From: CAYMAZ01 sp964428185
GTDB taxonomy: Bacteria; Bacteroidota; Bacteroidia; Bacteroidales; DTU049
Assembly: GCA_964428185.1 (NCBI GenBank)
Contig: CAYRXH010000001.1
Location: forward strand, 23,656 to 87,655
Length of the DNA stretch: 64,000 bases
Direction: 5' to 3'
Part shown: positions 33,342 through 42,725 of the stretch, one piece after another
How the letters are laid out: each line of letters begins with the position of its first letter
How positions within the stretch are numbered: position 1 is the first letter of the stretch
Made by a program: the position numbers and the translations under genes
The notes under the pieces: model-generated
What the model was told of the DNA's origin: nothing
The model's database searches: none
What the model saw: only the letters and a program-made list of their open reading frames with translations

Positions 33342-35204
33342 CTATTTCTCCTTTATCAGTTGTGTAAACTGTTCTCTTAATTCTTTGATATTAAATGGTT
33401 GTCCCTGAACTTTGTTGTATTGACTGAGTTGAATTTGGGGATATGTTGATCTCAGATATTTGACAAACTGTCCTCTGTTCAGTTCACATACGATGACTTT
33501 TTTAAATTTCCCCAAGAGTTCTTCTGTATTTTTCGGAAGAGGATATATATACCTGAAATGTGTATGAGCAACTTTCTGACCTTCGGCACGGGCTTCTTCC
33601 ACAGCCTTGCGGACAACACCAAGAGTGCTCCCCCAACTCACAACAAGGACTTCATCCTGATCGTCACCATATACTTCCTGTTGTGGTATAAAATCAGCAA
33701 TTTTCATCACTTTTTCTTCTCTAAGCCTGACCATCAGTTCATGATTGAGAGGATCGGTTGAAACGAAACCGTCAATATTGGTTTTCTCAAGTCCACCGAT
33801 TCTGTGACGGAGACCGGGAGTTCCAGGAATAGCCCAATACCTTGCAAGAGTTTCAGGATTTCTTTCATAGGGTTTATATGGTTTTGAAGGATCGGCATAA
33901 GGTGGATTAATATCAGGCAGATCTTTCATGCTTGGAATTTTGAATAATTCGGAACCAAAACCAAGATACCCTTCAGTGAGAAGAATCGCAGGTGTCATAT
34001 GCTCCATTGATAATTTGGAGATTTCAAATGCTGCATAAAAACAATCAACAGGAGTTGCTGCTGCCATGATTAGCATTGGTGCTTCTCCGTTACGTCCGTA
34101 TAATGCCTGAAGCAGGTCTGATTGTTCAGACTTTGTTGGCATCCCTGTTGATGGTCCTCCTCTCTGAACATTGACAATTACTAGGGGTAATTCAGTAATT
34201 ACTGCCAGACCCATGGCTTCAGTTTTTAATGAAAGTCCTGGTCCTGAGGTTGTTGTACAAGCAAAAGCACCTGCAAAACTGGCGCCAATGGCTGAACAGA
34301 TACCTGCAATTTCATCCTCCGCCTGAAATGAACGGACTCCCAGACTTTTTTGTGTTGAAAGTTCCATTAAAATTTCAGTGGCAGGAGTGATGGGATATGA
34401 TCCAAGAAATAAATGTTTTCCGGCTTTTTCAGCTGCTGCCATTAATCCCCAGGCAGTGGCAACATTACCAGTGATGTTCCTGTAACGACCCTTTTCCATT
34501 TTTGCCTTGGGAACTGTGATGATCTGATGAATGGCCTCAACAGTTTCAGCATAATCATACCCTGCTTTCAAAACAATTTTATTTGATTTGAGTGCATAGG
34601 GTTTCTTTTTGAATTTGATTTCAAAAAAATCATAAGTGTGCTTCATGTCTTTATTGAAAATGCAATAGAGCATGCCCAGCACAAACATATTGCGAGATCT
34701 TAAGGACTGTTTATTGTCAGCTCCTTCAACACCTTCAAGACTCTTTTTTGTCAATGTGGAGATTGGTGCCTTGATAACATTGAATTTTTCAAGGCTTCCG
34801 TCTTCAAGAGGATTGGATGCATAGCCTGCTTTTTCAATAGTTTTTTCGTTGTAGGCATCAATATCTGTAATAATCAGTGACCCATGCTTAGCCCATTTCA
34901 GATTTGCCTTCAGTGAAGCAGGATTCATGGCAACGAGAACATCGCACAAGTCTCCTACACTGTAAATCTTTTCATGTCCAAACTGAAGCTGAAAACCGGA
35001 TACACCGGCAATAGTGTTCTGAGGTGCTCTCACCTCGGCAGGAAAGTCAGGAAAAGTAACAAGATCATTACCCGAAAGTGCAACAGTCTCAGCAAAAAGC
35101 GTTCCTGTAAGCTGCATCCCGTCTCCTGAGTCACCTACAAATTTCACAACGATAGCTGATTTTTCAACCACCGGTTTTTCTTTTGTATGTTTTACATGTG
35201 TCAT
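33342..35204 (-). CDS. korA: 2-oxoacid:ferredoxin oxidoreductase, fused gamma-alpha subunit
   Basis: A 620-residue subunit with the gamma domain fused in front (VKFVGDSGDGMQLTGTLFAE to about residue 200). The alpha (pyrimidine-binding) domain follows: GNVATAWGLMAAAEKAGKHLFLGSYPITPATEI, FQAEDEIAGICSAIGASFAG, ACTTTSGPGLSLKTEAMGLA and NVQRGGPSTGMPTKSEQSDL. The C-terminal transketolase-like domain includes VLVVSWGSTLGVVRKAV. The fusion is usual for Bacteroidota KorA. It is the first gene of the korAB operon. A 2[4Fe-4S] ferredoxin gene, the likely electron acceptor, is divergently placed 300 bp upstream. Confidence 0.92.
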   Translation of the reverse strand: MTHVKHTKEKPVVEKSAIVVKFVGDSGDGMQLTGTLFAETVALSGNDLVTFPDFPAEVRAPQNTIAGVSGFQLQFGHEKIYSVGDLCDVLVAMNPASLKANLKWAKHGSLIITDIDAYNEKTIEKAGYASNPLEDGSLEKFNVIKAPISTLTKKSLEGVEGADNKQSLRSRNMFVLGMLYCIFNKDMKHTYDFFEIKFKKKPYALKSNKIVLKAGYDYAETVEAIHQIITVPKAKMEKGRYRNITGNVATAWGLMAAAEKAGKHLFLGSYPITPATEILMELSTQKSLGVRSFQAEDEIAGICSAIGASFAGAFACTTTSGPGLSLKTEAMGLAVITELPLVIVNVQRGGPSTGMPTKSEQSDLLQALYGRNGEAPMLIMAAATPVDCFYAAFEISKLSMEHMTPAILLTEGYLGFGSELFKIPSMKDLPDINPPYADPSKPYKPYERNPETLARYWAIPGTPGLRHRIGGLEKTNIDGFVSTDPLNHELMVRLREEKVMKIADFIPQQEVYGDDQDEVLVVSWGSTLGVVRKAVEEARAEGQKVAHTHFRYIYPLPKNTEELLGKFKKVIVCELNRGQFVKYLRSTYPQIQLSQYNKVQGQPFNIKELREQFTQLIKEK

Positions 35205-35228
35205 TGGAACAAGGGGTTAATTTTTTGG

Positions 35229-35236
35229 CAAAATTA
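35229..35236 (-). promoter_or_regulatory. Predicted -7 box for korAB
   Basis: The minus strand reads TAATTTTG, matching TAnnTTTG, 25 bases upstream of the korA ATG. Confidence 0.5.
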
Positions 35237-35470
35237 TACCTTTAAACAATATGAGACTGTTTAATTTAATTTTTTTTCAAAATTTTATTAACTCAATGTT
35301 TATGAATTTTTGATAGTTTTTTGTCTTTTTATTGAGTACATTGCCATGAAAATGCAAATTATTGAAATTACATACTTGTTTTTCAATAAATTAGAGTTTG
35401 TAACATTATTTATACCAATAATAAATATCAAATAGATAAAAAAAAAGGGTTACTCTTATGAGTTTTTTTC

Positions 35471-35478
35471 TACTTTTG
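35471..35478 (+). promoter_or_regulatory. Predicted -7 box for the ferredoxin gene
   Basis: TACTTTTG matches TAnnTTTG and lies 26 bases before the ferredoxin ATG. Confidence 0.55.
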
Positions 35479-35504
35479 CAACACAAACAAAAAATATTTA
35501 AGTC

Positions 35505-35672
35505 ATGGCTTATGTAATTACAGATGATTGTACCGCATGTGGTACTTGTATTGATGAATGTCCCGTAGAAGCAATTTCTGAAGGTCCCATTTACAAAATT
35601 GATCCCGATGTTTGCACAGACTGCGGTGCATGTGCTGATGTTTGTCCGGTTGAAGCAATTCACCCCGAATAA
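35505..35672 (+). CDS. 2[4Fe-4S] ferredoxin
   Basis: A 55-residue electron carrier with two full cluster motifs: CTACGTCIDECP (Cys 9, 12, 15, 19) and CTDCGACADVCP (Cys 37, 40, 43, 47). The pseudo-twofold repeat is the clostridial type. The protein is acidic and cytosolic. It has its own promoter and terminator. The divergent korAB genes encode an enzyme that reduces such ferredoxins, so it is a natural partner. Confidence 0.96.
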   Translation: MAYVITDDCTACGTCIDECPVEAISEGPIYKIDPDVCTDCGACADVCPVEAIHPE

Positions 35673-35691
35673 TATCGGACATCAACATTAT

Positions 35692-35724
35692 AAAAAGCCC
35701 TGAGGTTGCCTGAGGGCTTTTTTT
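35692..35724 (+). terminator. Terminator after the ferredoxin gene
   Basis: AAAAAGCCCT...AGGGCTTTTT forms a strong stem, with an inner AGG/CCT extension across a G-G mismatch, and is followed by a T-run. Confidence 0.9.
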
Positions 35725-35762
35725 GTTGCTGTTTTTTTCTATTTTCGTAAAAAATTAAGTGA

Positions 35763-38700
35763 ATGGACTCAAAAACCTTTGAAGTATACAGAACTTCAGC
35801 TGGTGCAGGCAAGACATTTGCAATCGTGAAGGAGTACATACTACTCTGTCTGCAAAAACGATCCCGTTTCGACCAGATTGTTGCACTGACATTCACCAAC
35901 AAAGCCGCCAACGAAATGAAAGACAGGTTGCTCGAGTACCTGTTTTTTATCGCGCATCATCCTGATGCCAGGGAGGATGTGCGTGAAATGATTCTCCAGA
36001 TTTCTGAAGAAACAGGAATGGATGCTTCTGCAATTTCTGCTTCTTCCCAACAGCTTTTGTCTGACATCCTTCATCAGTATGCACGTTTTGCAATTTCCAC
36101 CATTGACAGTTTTATTCATGATATTCTCAGGGTGTTCAGCAATGATCTAAGGTTGCCTAATAACTTCAGGGTTGAAACCGATGTGTCGGCCGTGGCTGAT
36201 GCTATTGTTGATGAACTGGTACATGAACTTGAGTTCTCAGATCAAGATCCTGAATTGTCTTTGCTTACAGCGTATATAGTTGAACTCAGTCTGCAGAATT
36301 TTGAAGAGAAAGATTCATGGGACATCACCCGTGAACTCAAAAAATATTCAAAGTTGCTGTTTAGTGAAGACTCAATAGAGGTTGTTGAAAACTTATCCAG
36401 ATGTTCATTGACTGAAATCACTGAGATAGCAAGGCGCCTCACTAAGCTCGAGGATGATGTGTATTCACGGATTCGTGTGTTCGCTTCTGAAGCCATGAAT
36501 GTGATATCTGAAGCTTCATTGAGCACTGATGATTTTTTCAGAAAGAGAGATGGGATTGGTGTATTTTTCAAGCGATTGTCAGATGCAAGCAGAGGAACCA
36601 GAATGAATTATAACAGCTATATACTTCAAACTGTGGAACAGGATAAATGGGAGTCCGGTAAGAAAAACAAAGTAAGCACAGCAGTCAGAAACAAGCTTCG
36701 GGAATTGTTTTTCAGGATCACTCAGGATCCGATGTATCACTATCTGGAAATGATTTCCCATATAAAAACCCGGACAGTCCTTATGGCATTACTGGGCAAG
36801 CTCAGACGTGTGTTTGATCAGTACCAGAAGCAAAATCAGGTACTTGTCATTTCTGAATTCATTCGGCTAATAGCTGCAGTGGTCAGACAGGAATCGACGC
36901 CTTTTATTTACGAAAGACTGGGTCAGAGATTCAGACACTTTCTCATTGATGAATTTCAGGACACCAGTGTTATGCAGTGGCAGAATTTCCTTCCGCTTAT
37001 TGAAAATGCACTGTCCCAGAGAAACAAGGTTCTGGTTGTTGGTGATGTGAAACAATCAATCTACAGGTTCAGAAACGGAGAGATGGAGCAGATGATGAAG
37101 CTCCCTCTCATCTATAATAAACCTGAGATGGTTGATCATTTTAATGACACCGAACGCGCTATGATCGATCAGTTCTGTGATCGCACAAAGATGCCTGATT
37201 TCAGAAATACAAATTTCAGATCAGGCGAATTTATTGTACGTTTTAATAATTCTCATTTTTTCTGGATCAGGGATTATTATAAACTGAGTGGCAGAAATCA
37301 GTATGTCACAGAGGCATATAACGATTTGGATCAGGCATTTTCCGAACAAGCTGCTGAATCAGGTATGGTGTGTTTATACCCTGTGCCTGATCAGGAATAT
37401 AGGGAACAAGCCCTGAAGAAGATTCTTCAGATTATTTCCTCTCATTCTAGGAAAAGTGATATTGCTATTCTGGTTCGTGGGAATAAAACCGCCCGTGAAA
37501 TTGCTTCTTTTCTCATGCATCAGCAACCTCCAGTGAGTGTAATTAGCTCAGAATCATTAACACTTGGCTTTTCTCCTCATGTTTGTTTCATTGTGGATAT
37601 GTTGCGTTTTATCAGCGATACTTCGGATCAGAATGCCATGATTGCAGCCTGGACTTATCTATTCAATTTTTCTGAAAGCATAAAAAACAAGTTCCATTCT
37701 TATTCCGAATGGCTAAACGAAGTATTTCTGTCTGCACCCGATTCCCAACGCCCTGATTGTTTTATATCACTTCTCAGAGATGCAGGAATTCATCTTGACA
37801 TCCAGCATTTGAGCAGAAAACCGGTTGATGAACTGATTGCAGCAATCATAAAACTTGTATTTCCTAATGGTGATGCTGATACATATCTATTGTTTTTTCA
37901 GAATAAATGTATTGATTTTCTGAAATCAAGTAATGGAAGTCTCAGATCGCTCATTGAATGGTGGGATGATAAAGGGAATTCAGAATGTATTATAGTTCCT
38001 GAAGGTGCCGATGCTGTCAGAATTCTGTCTGTGCATAAGTCCAAGGGGCTGCAGTTTCCTGTTGTGATTTATCCTTTTGCTGATTTCAAACTCAAGGATA
38101 ACAACAAGTCAGTTTGGTTGCCAGTTCACTTATTTCCTGATGAAATAAGGGATGCCATACAAAACCCAAATATCAGAAAAATACAGATCAAACTTTCTAT
38201 GTGTCAATTGCTTCCGGACAGTGAGCTGAAACAGATTCTTGAAAATGAGATATGGAAACAGGAACTGGATTCTCTGAATATTCATTATGTTGCTATGACC
38301 CGGGCAAAGAATGAACTACATATCTTATACAAAGATATTGAAGATAAATCTGTTCCCAAAGATAATTATTCACATATCAATGAGTTTCTTGACGGGTTTG
38401 TAAGATATTCAGAATCCATAATGTTTGATGAGGTTAAAGATGAGTCAGGAAATATTGTATATAAGTTCGGGAAGAAATCTTCTTATGAAAAAACACAAAA
38501 AGCCATTTCTGAAGATCTTGTGCTCGGGAAGTTGATTTCACGAGACAGAAGTTCAATTCCTACACGAGGCGGGACAGGTGAAAAAGTCAAAGAGAAGCTC
38601 ACAGGTGATTTGTTTCATTTACTCATGTCTAAGTTTGATTTTAATGTTGATCCCTATATTCAGTTCAGACAATTTTGTGTCATTAATAATATTGAATCCG

Positions 38701-39017
38701 ATCAGGAATATGTTCTTAGGAATATGCTGAACAGCATTTTGTCGCATCCGCAGATCAGCAATTTATTTCAGTCATCCGGAACATATCTGAACGAGGTTGC
38801 AATTATTGATAATCATCACACCTTCAGACCTGACAAGATTATTTTTACACAGGATACAACATGGGTAATAGATTTTAAAACAGGCTTGAAGCATTCATTT
38901 CACCGTGATCAGATTTTGCAATATAAACATCTGTTGCATCAGATGAATTATCCTGCAGTTAAGGCTTTGCTGGTTTATATAAAACAAAATGATGTGGACG
39001 TTGAAGAGATCAGTTGA
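35763..39017 (+). CDS. UvrD/RecB-type helicase-nuclease (AddA-like)
   Basis: A 1084-residue enzyme for processing double-strand breaks. SF1 helicase motifs: Walker A TSAGAGKTFAIVKEYI near residue 11; motif Ia IVALTFTNKAANEMKDRL near 39; Walker B FLIDEFQDTSVMQW near 394; VVGDVKQSIYRFRNG near 425; motif V ADAVRILSVHKSKGLQFPVVI near 750; motif VI YVAMTRAKNEL near 842. The last 150 residues hold a PD-(D/E)XK nuclease (GDLFHLLMSK ... FRPDKIIF ... WVIDFKTG ... QILQYKHLL). In many Bacteroidota the partner nuclease AddB gene is adjacent. Here the neighbours are unrelated, so the partner must lie elsewhere. Confidence 0.88.
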   Translation: MDSKTFEVYRTSAGAGKTFAIVKEYILLCLQKRSRFDQIVALTFTNKAANEMKDRLLEYLFFIAHHPDAREDVREMILQISEETGMDASAISASSQQLLSDILHQYARFAISTIDSFIHDILRVFSNDLRLPNNFRVETDVSAVADAIVDELVHELEFSDQDPELSLLTAYIVELSLQNFEEKDSWDITRELKKYSKLLFSEDSIEVVENLSRCSLTEITEIARRLTKLEDDVYSRIRVFASEAMNVISEASLSTDDFFRKRDGIGVFFKRLSDASRGTRMNYNSYILQTVEQDKWESGKKNKVSTAVRNKLRELFFRITQDPMYHYLEMISHIKTRTVLMALLGKLRRVFDQYQKQNQVLVISEFIRLIAAVVRQESTPFIYERLGQRFRHFLIDEFQDTSVMQWQNFLPLIENALSQRNKVLVVGDVKQSIYRFRNGEMEQMMKLPLIYNKPEMVDHFNDTERAMIDQFCDRTKMPDFRNTNFRSGEFIVRFNNSHFFWIRDYYKLSGRNQYVTEAYNDLDQAFSEQAAESGMVCLYPVPDQEYREQALKKILQIISSHSRKSDIAILVRGNKTAREIASFLMHQQPPVSVISSESLTLGFSPHVCFIVDMLRFISDTSDQNAMIAAWTYLFNFSESIKNKFHSYSEWLNEVFLSAPDSQRPDCFISLLRDAGIHLDIQHLSRKPVDELIAAIIKLVFPNGDADTYLLFFQNKCIDFLKSSNGSLRSLIEWWDDKGNSECIIVPEGADAVRILSVHKSKGLQFPVVIYPFADFKLKDNNKSVWLPVHLFPDEIRDAIQNPNIRKIQIKLSMCQLLPDSELKQILENEIWKQELDSLNIHYVAMTRAKNELHILYKDIEDKSVPKDNYSHINEFLDGFVRYSESIMFDEVKDESGNIVYKFGKKSSYEKTQKAISEDLVLGKLISRDRSSIPTRGGTGEKVKEKLTGDLFHLLMSKFDFNVDPYIQFRQFCVINNIESDQEYVLRNMLNSILSHPQISNLFQSSGTYLNEVAIIDNHHTFRPDKIIFTQDTTWVIDFKTGLKHSFHRDQILQYKHLLHQMNYPAVKALLVYIKQNDVDVEEIS

Positions 39018-39452
39018 TTATATCTGTTCCAAACTGACTTCATCCGTTAGTTCGTTTCTGTCATTAGGGTTGAACGGGAAAACTTCACCAAGTCTTTTAC
39101 CAAGAAAATCAATAGTATCCATGATGCCGCATGCAATTTTCTGTTCACGGAGTCCATCCAGCAGTATTTGACCAGCATGCTCACGAATTTCGGGTTTAAG
39201 TTGCTCTGCAATACCCTTGTCGTAAATGATGCTGTATTTTAAGGATGCAAAAGCCACGTATATAAGAACTGCATTTCTGAGTTTTGTTTTCTTAAGGTTC
39301 AGTTTGTTAAAAACATACTGAGCGCGGTCGTTTGGATCTCCAGGACAATGTTTTTCAATATGCACCTTAAACTCAGCTGTTGTGTCCAGCTCTGCAAGCT
39401 TGATACTTTGTTCAATGACATCCAGGACACTGAAAATTTCATTCACTTCCAT
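39018..39452 (-). CDS. TPM-domain-like protein
   Basis: A 144-residue soluble protein resembling the TPM (TLP18.3/Psb32/MOLO-1) fold: AEFKVHIEKHCPGDPNDRAQYVFNKLNLKKTKLRNAVLIYVAFASLKYSIIYDKGI. This is the HVxxKxxxxxTKxRNGVLIYVA-type core. It has no signal peptide or membrane helix, so it is a stand-alone cytosolic version. It lies 82 bp downstream of lemA on the same strand, the usual lemA-TPM order. The stop codon abuts the stop of the convergent helicase gene with no gap. The biochemical role is unknown. Confidence 0.75.
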   Translation of the reverse strand: MEVNEIFSVLDVIEQSIKLAELDTTAEFKVHIEKHCPGDPNDRAQYVFNKLNLKKTKLRNAVLIYVAFASLKYSIIYDKGIAEQLKPEIREHAGQILLDGLREQKIACGIMDTIDFLGKRLGEVFPFNPNDRNELTDEVSLEQI

Positions 39453-39534
39453 GTTCAGAAAAAAAATAACAGAAATGTAAAAACCCCTGAACGCAAAAAT
39501 TATTGTTCAGAAACAGTTTTGCGAATAAAAATAA

Positions 39535-40155
39535 TTAGTCAAAACTGACAACGGGAGCTTTGTCAGCTCCTTCTTCGGCTTTAAAATATGGTTTTTTCTC
39601 AAAACCGAAGATCATTGCTATTATATTGCCAGGGAATTTTCTGATAATAGTGTTGTAATCTCTTGCAATTTCATTGAACCTCTGCCGTTCAACAGTAATT
39701 CTGTTTTCAGTGCCTTCAAGCTGAGACTGCAGTTCCAGAAAACTCTTGTCTGCTTTCAGCTCGGGATAGGCTTCAACAATAACCATTAATCTGCTGAGCA
39801 ATGAGCTGAGTTCTCCTTGTGATTGCTGAAACTGTTGCATGCTTTCTTCGTTCAGATCATCAATGTTGATATTGGTTTGCATGGCTTCAGATCTGGCCTG
39901 AATCACAGCTTCAAAGGTTTCTTTTTCATGAGCTGCATAACCCTTGACCACATTGACAAGATTGGGAATAAGATCGTATCGGCGCTGATAGACATTTTCT
40001 ACCTGTCCCCAGGCTCCTTTAACCAGTTCTTCATGTTTTACCATTTTGTTATATACTCCCATTGCCCACAGGACAAGAGCAATGAGGAATACTCCGACAC
40101 CGGCACAACCGATAAGTTTTAAAGGATTTTTTGATGGGTTTGCGATCATTGACAT
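39535..40155 (-). CDS. lemA: LemA family protein
   Basis: A 206-residue protein anchored by one N-terminal helix (LIGCAGVGVFLIALVLWAMGVYNKMV). The LemA helical domain follows: VKHEELVKGAWGQVENVYQRRYDLIPNLVNVVKGYAAHEKETFEAV, then NRITVERQRFNEIARDYNTIIRKFPGNIIA. The frame is open further upstream to 40368. The ATG at 40155 fits the family start and sits 17 bases below a -7 box. The next gene is the TPM-like protein; LemA and TPM proteins are commonly encoded together. Function unknown. Confidence 0.92.
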   Translation of the reverse strand: MSMIANPSKNPLKLIGCAGVGVFLIALVLWAMGVYNKMVKHEELVKGAWGQVENVYQRRYDLIPNLVNVVKGYAAHEKETFEAVIQARSEAMQTNINIDDLNEESMQQFQQSQGELSSLLSRLMVIVEAYPELKADKSFLELQSQLEGTENRITVERQRFNEIARDYNTIIRKFPGNIIAMIFGFEKKPYFKAEEGADKAPVVSFD

Positions 40156-40172
40156 TTTGTTATTGTTCTGTG

Positions 40173-40180
40173 CAAAAATA
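40173..40180 (-). promoter_or_regulatory. Predicted -7 box for lemA
   Basis: The minus strand reads TATTTTTG, matching TAnnTTTG. It lies 18 bases upstream of ATG 40155 and supports that start. Confidence 0.5.
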
Positions 40181-40399
40181 ATGAATAAAACTTCAGAATT
40201 GAAAAAAAAGTGAGAATGTAACAAAAGTGAATGAAATATTGGAAAAAATTCTTTCAATTCACCTATATAAATAGTAATTTCAAATTTTAATGAAAAGGAT
40301 GGAACGGTAAGATGCATATTTGGGAGTAGTGAATTTTCTAAGAAGTTTTGGTGTGAATAACTATTCAAAAACTTCTGGCAGCAGGAAGAAAGTTTTTTC

Positions 40400-40407
40400 T
40401 AAATTTG
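40400..40407 (+). promoter_or_regulatory. Predicted -7 box for purC
   Basis: TAAATTTG matches TAnnTTTG, 20 bases before the GTG start of purC. Confidence 0.5.
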
Positions 40408-40426
40408 CCAAAAAATCAATTAAATT

Positions 40427-41386
40427 GTGAAAGCACTTGTAAGGACAGGTTTTCATTTTCATGGGCAGACATCAGTGTACTTTGGTAAAGTGAGAGATGT
40501 ATATATTATTGATAACCAATTGCTTGTTATGATAGTAACAGACAGAATTTCAGCGTTTGACGTTGTACTGCCCAAGGGAATCCCCTACAAGGGACAGATA
40601 TTGAATCAGATTGCTGAACGTTTTCTGGATGCAACTGTTGACATTCTTCCCAACTGGAAAATCGCCGTACCCGATTCAATGGTTATGATTGGTCATTATT
40701 GTGAACCATACAAAGTTGAGATGGTGATCAGAGCATATCTGACTGGGCATGCCTGGCGTGAGTACAAATCCGGAAAAAGATCACTCTGTGGTGTTCCTCT
40801 TCCTGAGGGAATGAACGAAAATGACAGATTCCCTGAACCGATCATTACGCCAACAACCAAAGCAGCGGTAGGACATGACGAGGATATATCAAGAGAAGAC
40901 ATTATTAGACTCGGGCTTGTGAGTGCTGATGAATATGCTCAACTTGAAGATTATACAAGAAAACTTTTTGCCAGAGGAACACAAATGGCCGAAAAGCAGG
41001 GGCTTATTCTTGTGGATACCAAATACGAATTTGGGAAGAAGGATGGACAGATCATGTTGATTGATGAAGTTCATACTCCTGATTCATCCAGGTATTTCTA
41101 TCTTCAGGGATATGAAGACAGACAAAAAAAAGGAGAGCAGCAAAAGCAGCTTTCAAAGGAGTTTGTTCGTGAATGGCTCATGGAAAATGGTTTTCAGGGA
41201 AAAGAGGGACAGCAGATTCCGGAGATGACCCCTGAAGTGGTGGGTTCAATTACCAAAAGGTATTTAGAACTTTATGAAAAGATTACCGGAGAGAAAATTC
41301 AGCCGGTTTCAACAGAAACTGAAAATGTTTTAATGAGAATAGAAGGAAACATTGTAAAATTTCTTGAAATATATAATAAACGCTAA
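40427..41386 (+). CDS. purC: SAICAR synthetase
   Basis: Phosphoribosylaminoimidazole-succinocarboxamide synthase, the purine step joining CAIR and aspartate with ATP. Seen: YFGKVRDVYII near 20, IVTDRISAFDVVLPKGIPYKGQILNQ, VIRAYLTGHAWREYKSGKRSLCGV, IITPTTKAAVGHDEDIS and IMLIDEVHTPDSSRYF. It has 319 residues, normal for the phylum's form. The start is GTG; no ATG lies near. The next gene starts 16 bp downstream, so purC may share an mRNA with the lysine-degradation genes. Confidence 0.95.
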   Translation: MKALVRTGFHFHGQTSVYFGKVRDVYIIDNQLLVMIVTDRISAFDVVLPKGIPYKGQILNQIAERFLDATVDILPNWKIAVPDSMVMIGHYCEPYKVEMVIRAYLTGHAWREYKSGKRSLCGVPLPEGMNENDRFPEPIITPTTKAAVGHDEDISREDIIRLGLVSADEYAQLEDYTRKLFARGTQMAEKQGLILVDTKYEFGKKDGQIMLIDEVHTPDSSRYFYLQGYEDRQKKGEQQKQLSKEFVREWLMENGFQGKEGQQIPEMTPEVVGSITKRYLELYEKITGEKIQPVSTETENVLMRIEGNIVKFLEIYNKR

Positions 41387-41402
41387 AGAAAAAGGAGTAG
41401 TT

Positions 41403-42713
41403 ATGGCATCTTGTATAGGAATCAGACATGAGGATAAATATGTTATGGAGAGGCGAGTTCCCATTGTACCAAATCACATGAAAAAGCTTATTGAAGAACA
41501 TGATTTGTCATTTTGTGTACATTCATCACCCAAGAGAATATTTACAGATGAAGAATACAGAGCAGTTGGAGCCAACATTTGTGATAATCTGAATCATTGC
41601 TCCATTATTTTCGGAGTGAAGGAAATTCCTGAAATTTTTTTCGAAGAAGGGAAAACTTACATTTTTTTCTCGCATGTAATTAAGGGACAGCCATATAATA
41701 TGCCTATGTTAAAGAAAATGATGGCTCTGAAGTGCAATTTGATAGACTATGAAAAAGTGGAAGATGAAATGAACAGGCGGCTGATATTTTTTGGACGTTT
41801 TGCAGGACTGGCAGGTATGATCAACACACTATGGTCATTTGGTCAGAGATACAAAGAGCTTGGAATTCGAACACCTTTTGAAGGAATAAGACAATCACAT
41901 ACATACAATTCATTGGAGGAAGCAAGAAAAGACATCTCCGAAGCAGGGATGAAAATTGTTAAAAATGGGCTTCCTGAAGAGATTTCCCCCTTTATTGTAG
42001 CAGTGACAGGCTACGGGAATGTGTCTAATGGAGCACAGGAAATATTTAATCTTTTGCCTGTGAAGGAAATTTCACCCGAGCAGATTCCATTCATTGCACA
42101 GCAGAAAGACCTGCCCCGAAACCTATTATTCAGAGCTGTGTTCAAGGAGAAGGATCTGTCAGTACGCAAGGATGGTTCTGAATTTGATTTGGAGCATTAT
42201 TATACACATCCTGAAATGTACAAGGATCGTTTTTCTCAGTATATTCCACATCTTAATGGAATTGTGAACGGCATGTACTGGGATAAACGCTATCCACGGA
42301 TTGTTACCAAAGAGTATTTGAAAAAACATTTTGCTGAGGGTACTCCACGCTTATCAGTTATTGGTGATATTACATGCGACCCTGACGGGTCAATTCAAAT
42401 AACTCACAAAGGGACTGAAATAGAAAATCCGGTTTTTGTGTATCATCCTGATAGTGAGAAGTATTCAATGGGGTTCGCAGGAAAAGGGGTTCTCGTTATG
42501 CCTGTTGATATTCTCCCAAGTGAATTGCCACGTGAATCTTCTGAAGCGTTTTCTGCTGCTTTGAGGGGGTTTATTCCTGCAATTGCAAATGCCGACTTCA
42601 ATGTTTCATTTGAGACACTTGATTTGCCCGCTCCAATAAAAAAAGCTACAATTCTTCATAAAGGAAAACTTACCCCGAAATATTCTTACATTCAACAATA
42701 TTTAAACCATTAA
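41403..42713 (+). CDS. Lysine-ketoglutarate reductase (saccharopine-forming), split LKR
   Basis: A 436-residue enzyme matching the LKR half of eukaryotic LKR/SDH. It condenses lysine and 2-oxoglutarate to saccharopine. The N-terminal AlaDh/PNT-type domain is IGIRHEDKYVMERRVPIVPNHMKKLIEE, followed by KTYIFFSHVIKGQPYNMPML and RLIFFGRFAGLAGMINTLW. A Rossmann segment (VAVTGYGNVSNGAQEIF) lies near 200, and VIGDITCDPDGSIQ near 320. The ATG at 41403 is preceded by a rare Shine-Dalgarno-like AAAGGAG, which decides the start against an upstream ATG at 41364. The saccharopine dehydrogenase gene follows after 12 bp. Confidence 0.82.
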   Translation: MASCIGIRHEDKYVMERRVPIVPNHMKKLIEEHDLSFCVHSSPKRIFTDEEYRAVGANICDNLNHCSIIFGVKEIPEIFFEEGKTYIFFSHVIKGQPYNMPMLKKMMALKCNLIDYEKVEDEMNRRLIFFGRFAGLAGMINTLWSFGQRYKELGIRTPFEGIRQSHTYNSLEEARKDISEAGMKIVKNGLPEEISPFIVAVTGYGNVSNGAQEIFNLLPVKEISPEQIPFIAQQKDLPRNLLFRAVFKEKDLSVRKDGSEFDLEHYYTHPEMYKDRFSQYIPHLNGIVNGMYWDKRYPRIVTKEYLKKHFAEGTPRLSVIGDITCDPDGSIQITHKGTEIENPVFVYHPDSEKYSMGFAGKGVLVMPVDILPSELPRESSEAFSAALRGFIPAIANADFNVSFETLDLPAPIKKATILHKGKLTPKYSYIQQYLNH

Positions 42714-42725
42714 CATTTAATTCTT

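Larger units (their letters stand above)
35205..35504. other. Divergent promoter region korA / ferredoxin
   Basis: 300 very AT-rich bases. Holds the predicted -7 boxes of korA (35229-35236, minus) and of the ferredoxin gene (35471-35478, plus). No other feature is seen. Confidence 0.5.

Noticed and set aside
40156..40368. Long N-terminal extension of lemA
   Set aside because: The predicted -7 box for lemA lies inside it and the extension shows no protein-like composition.
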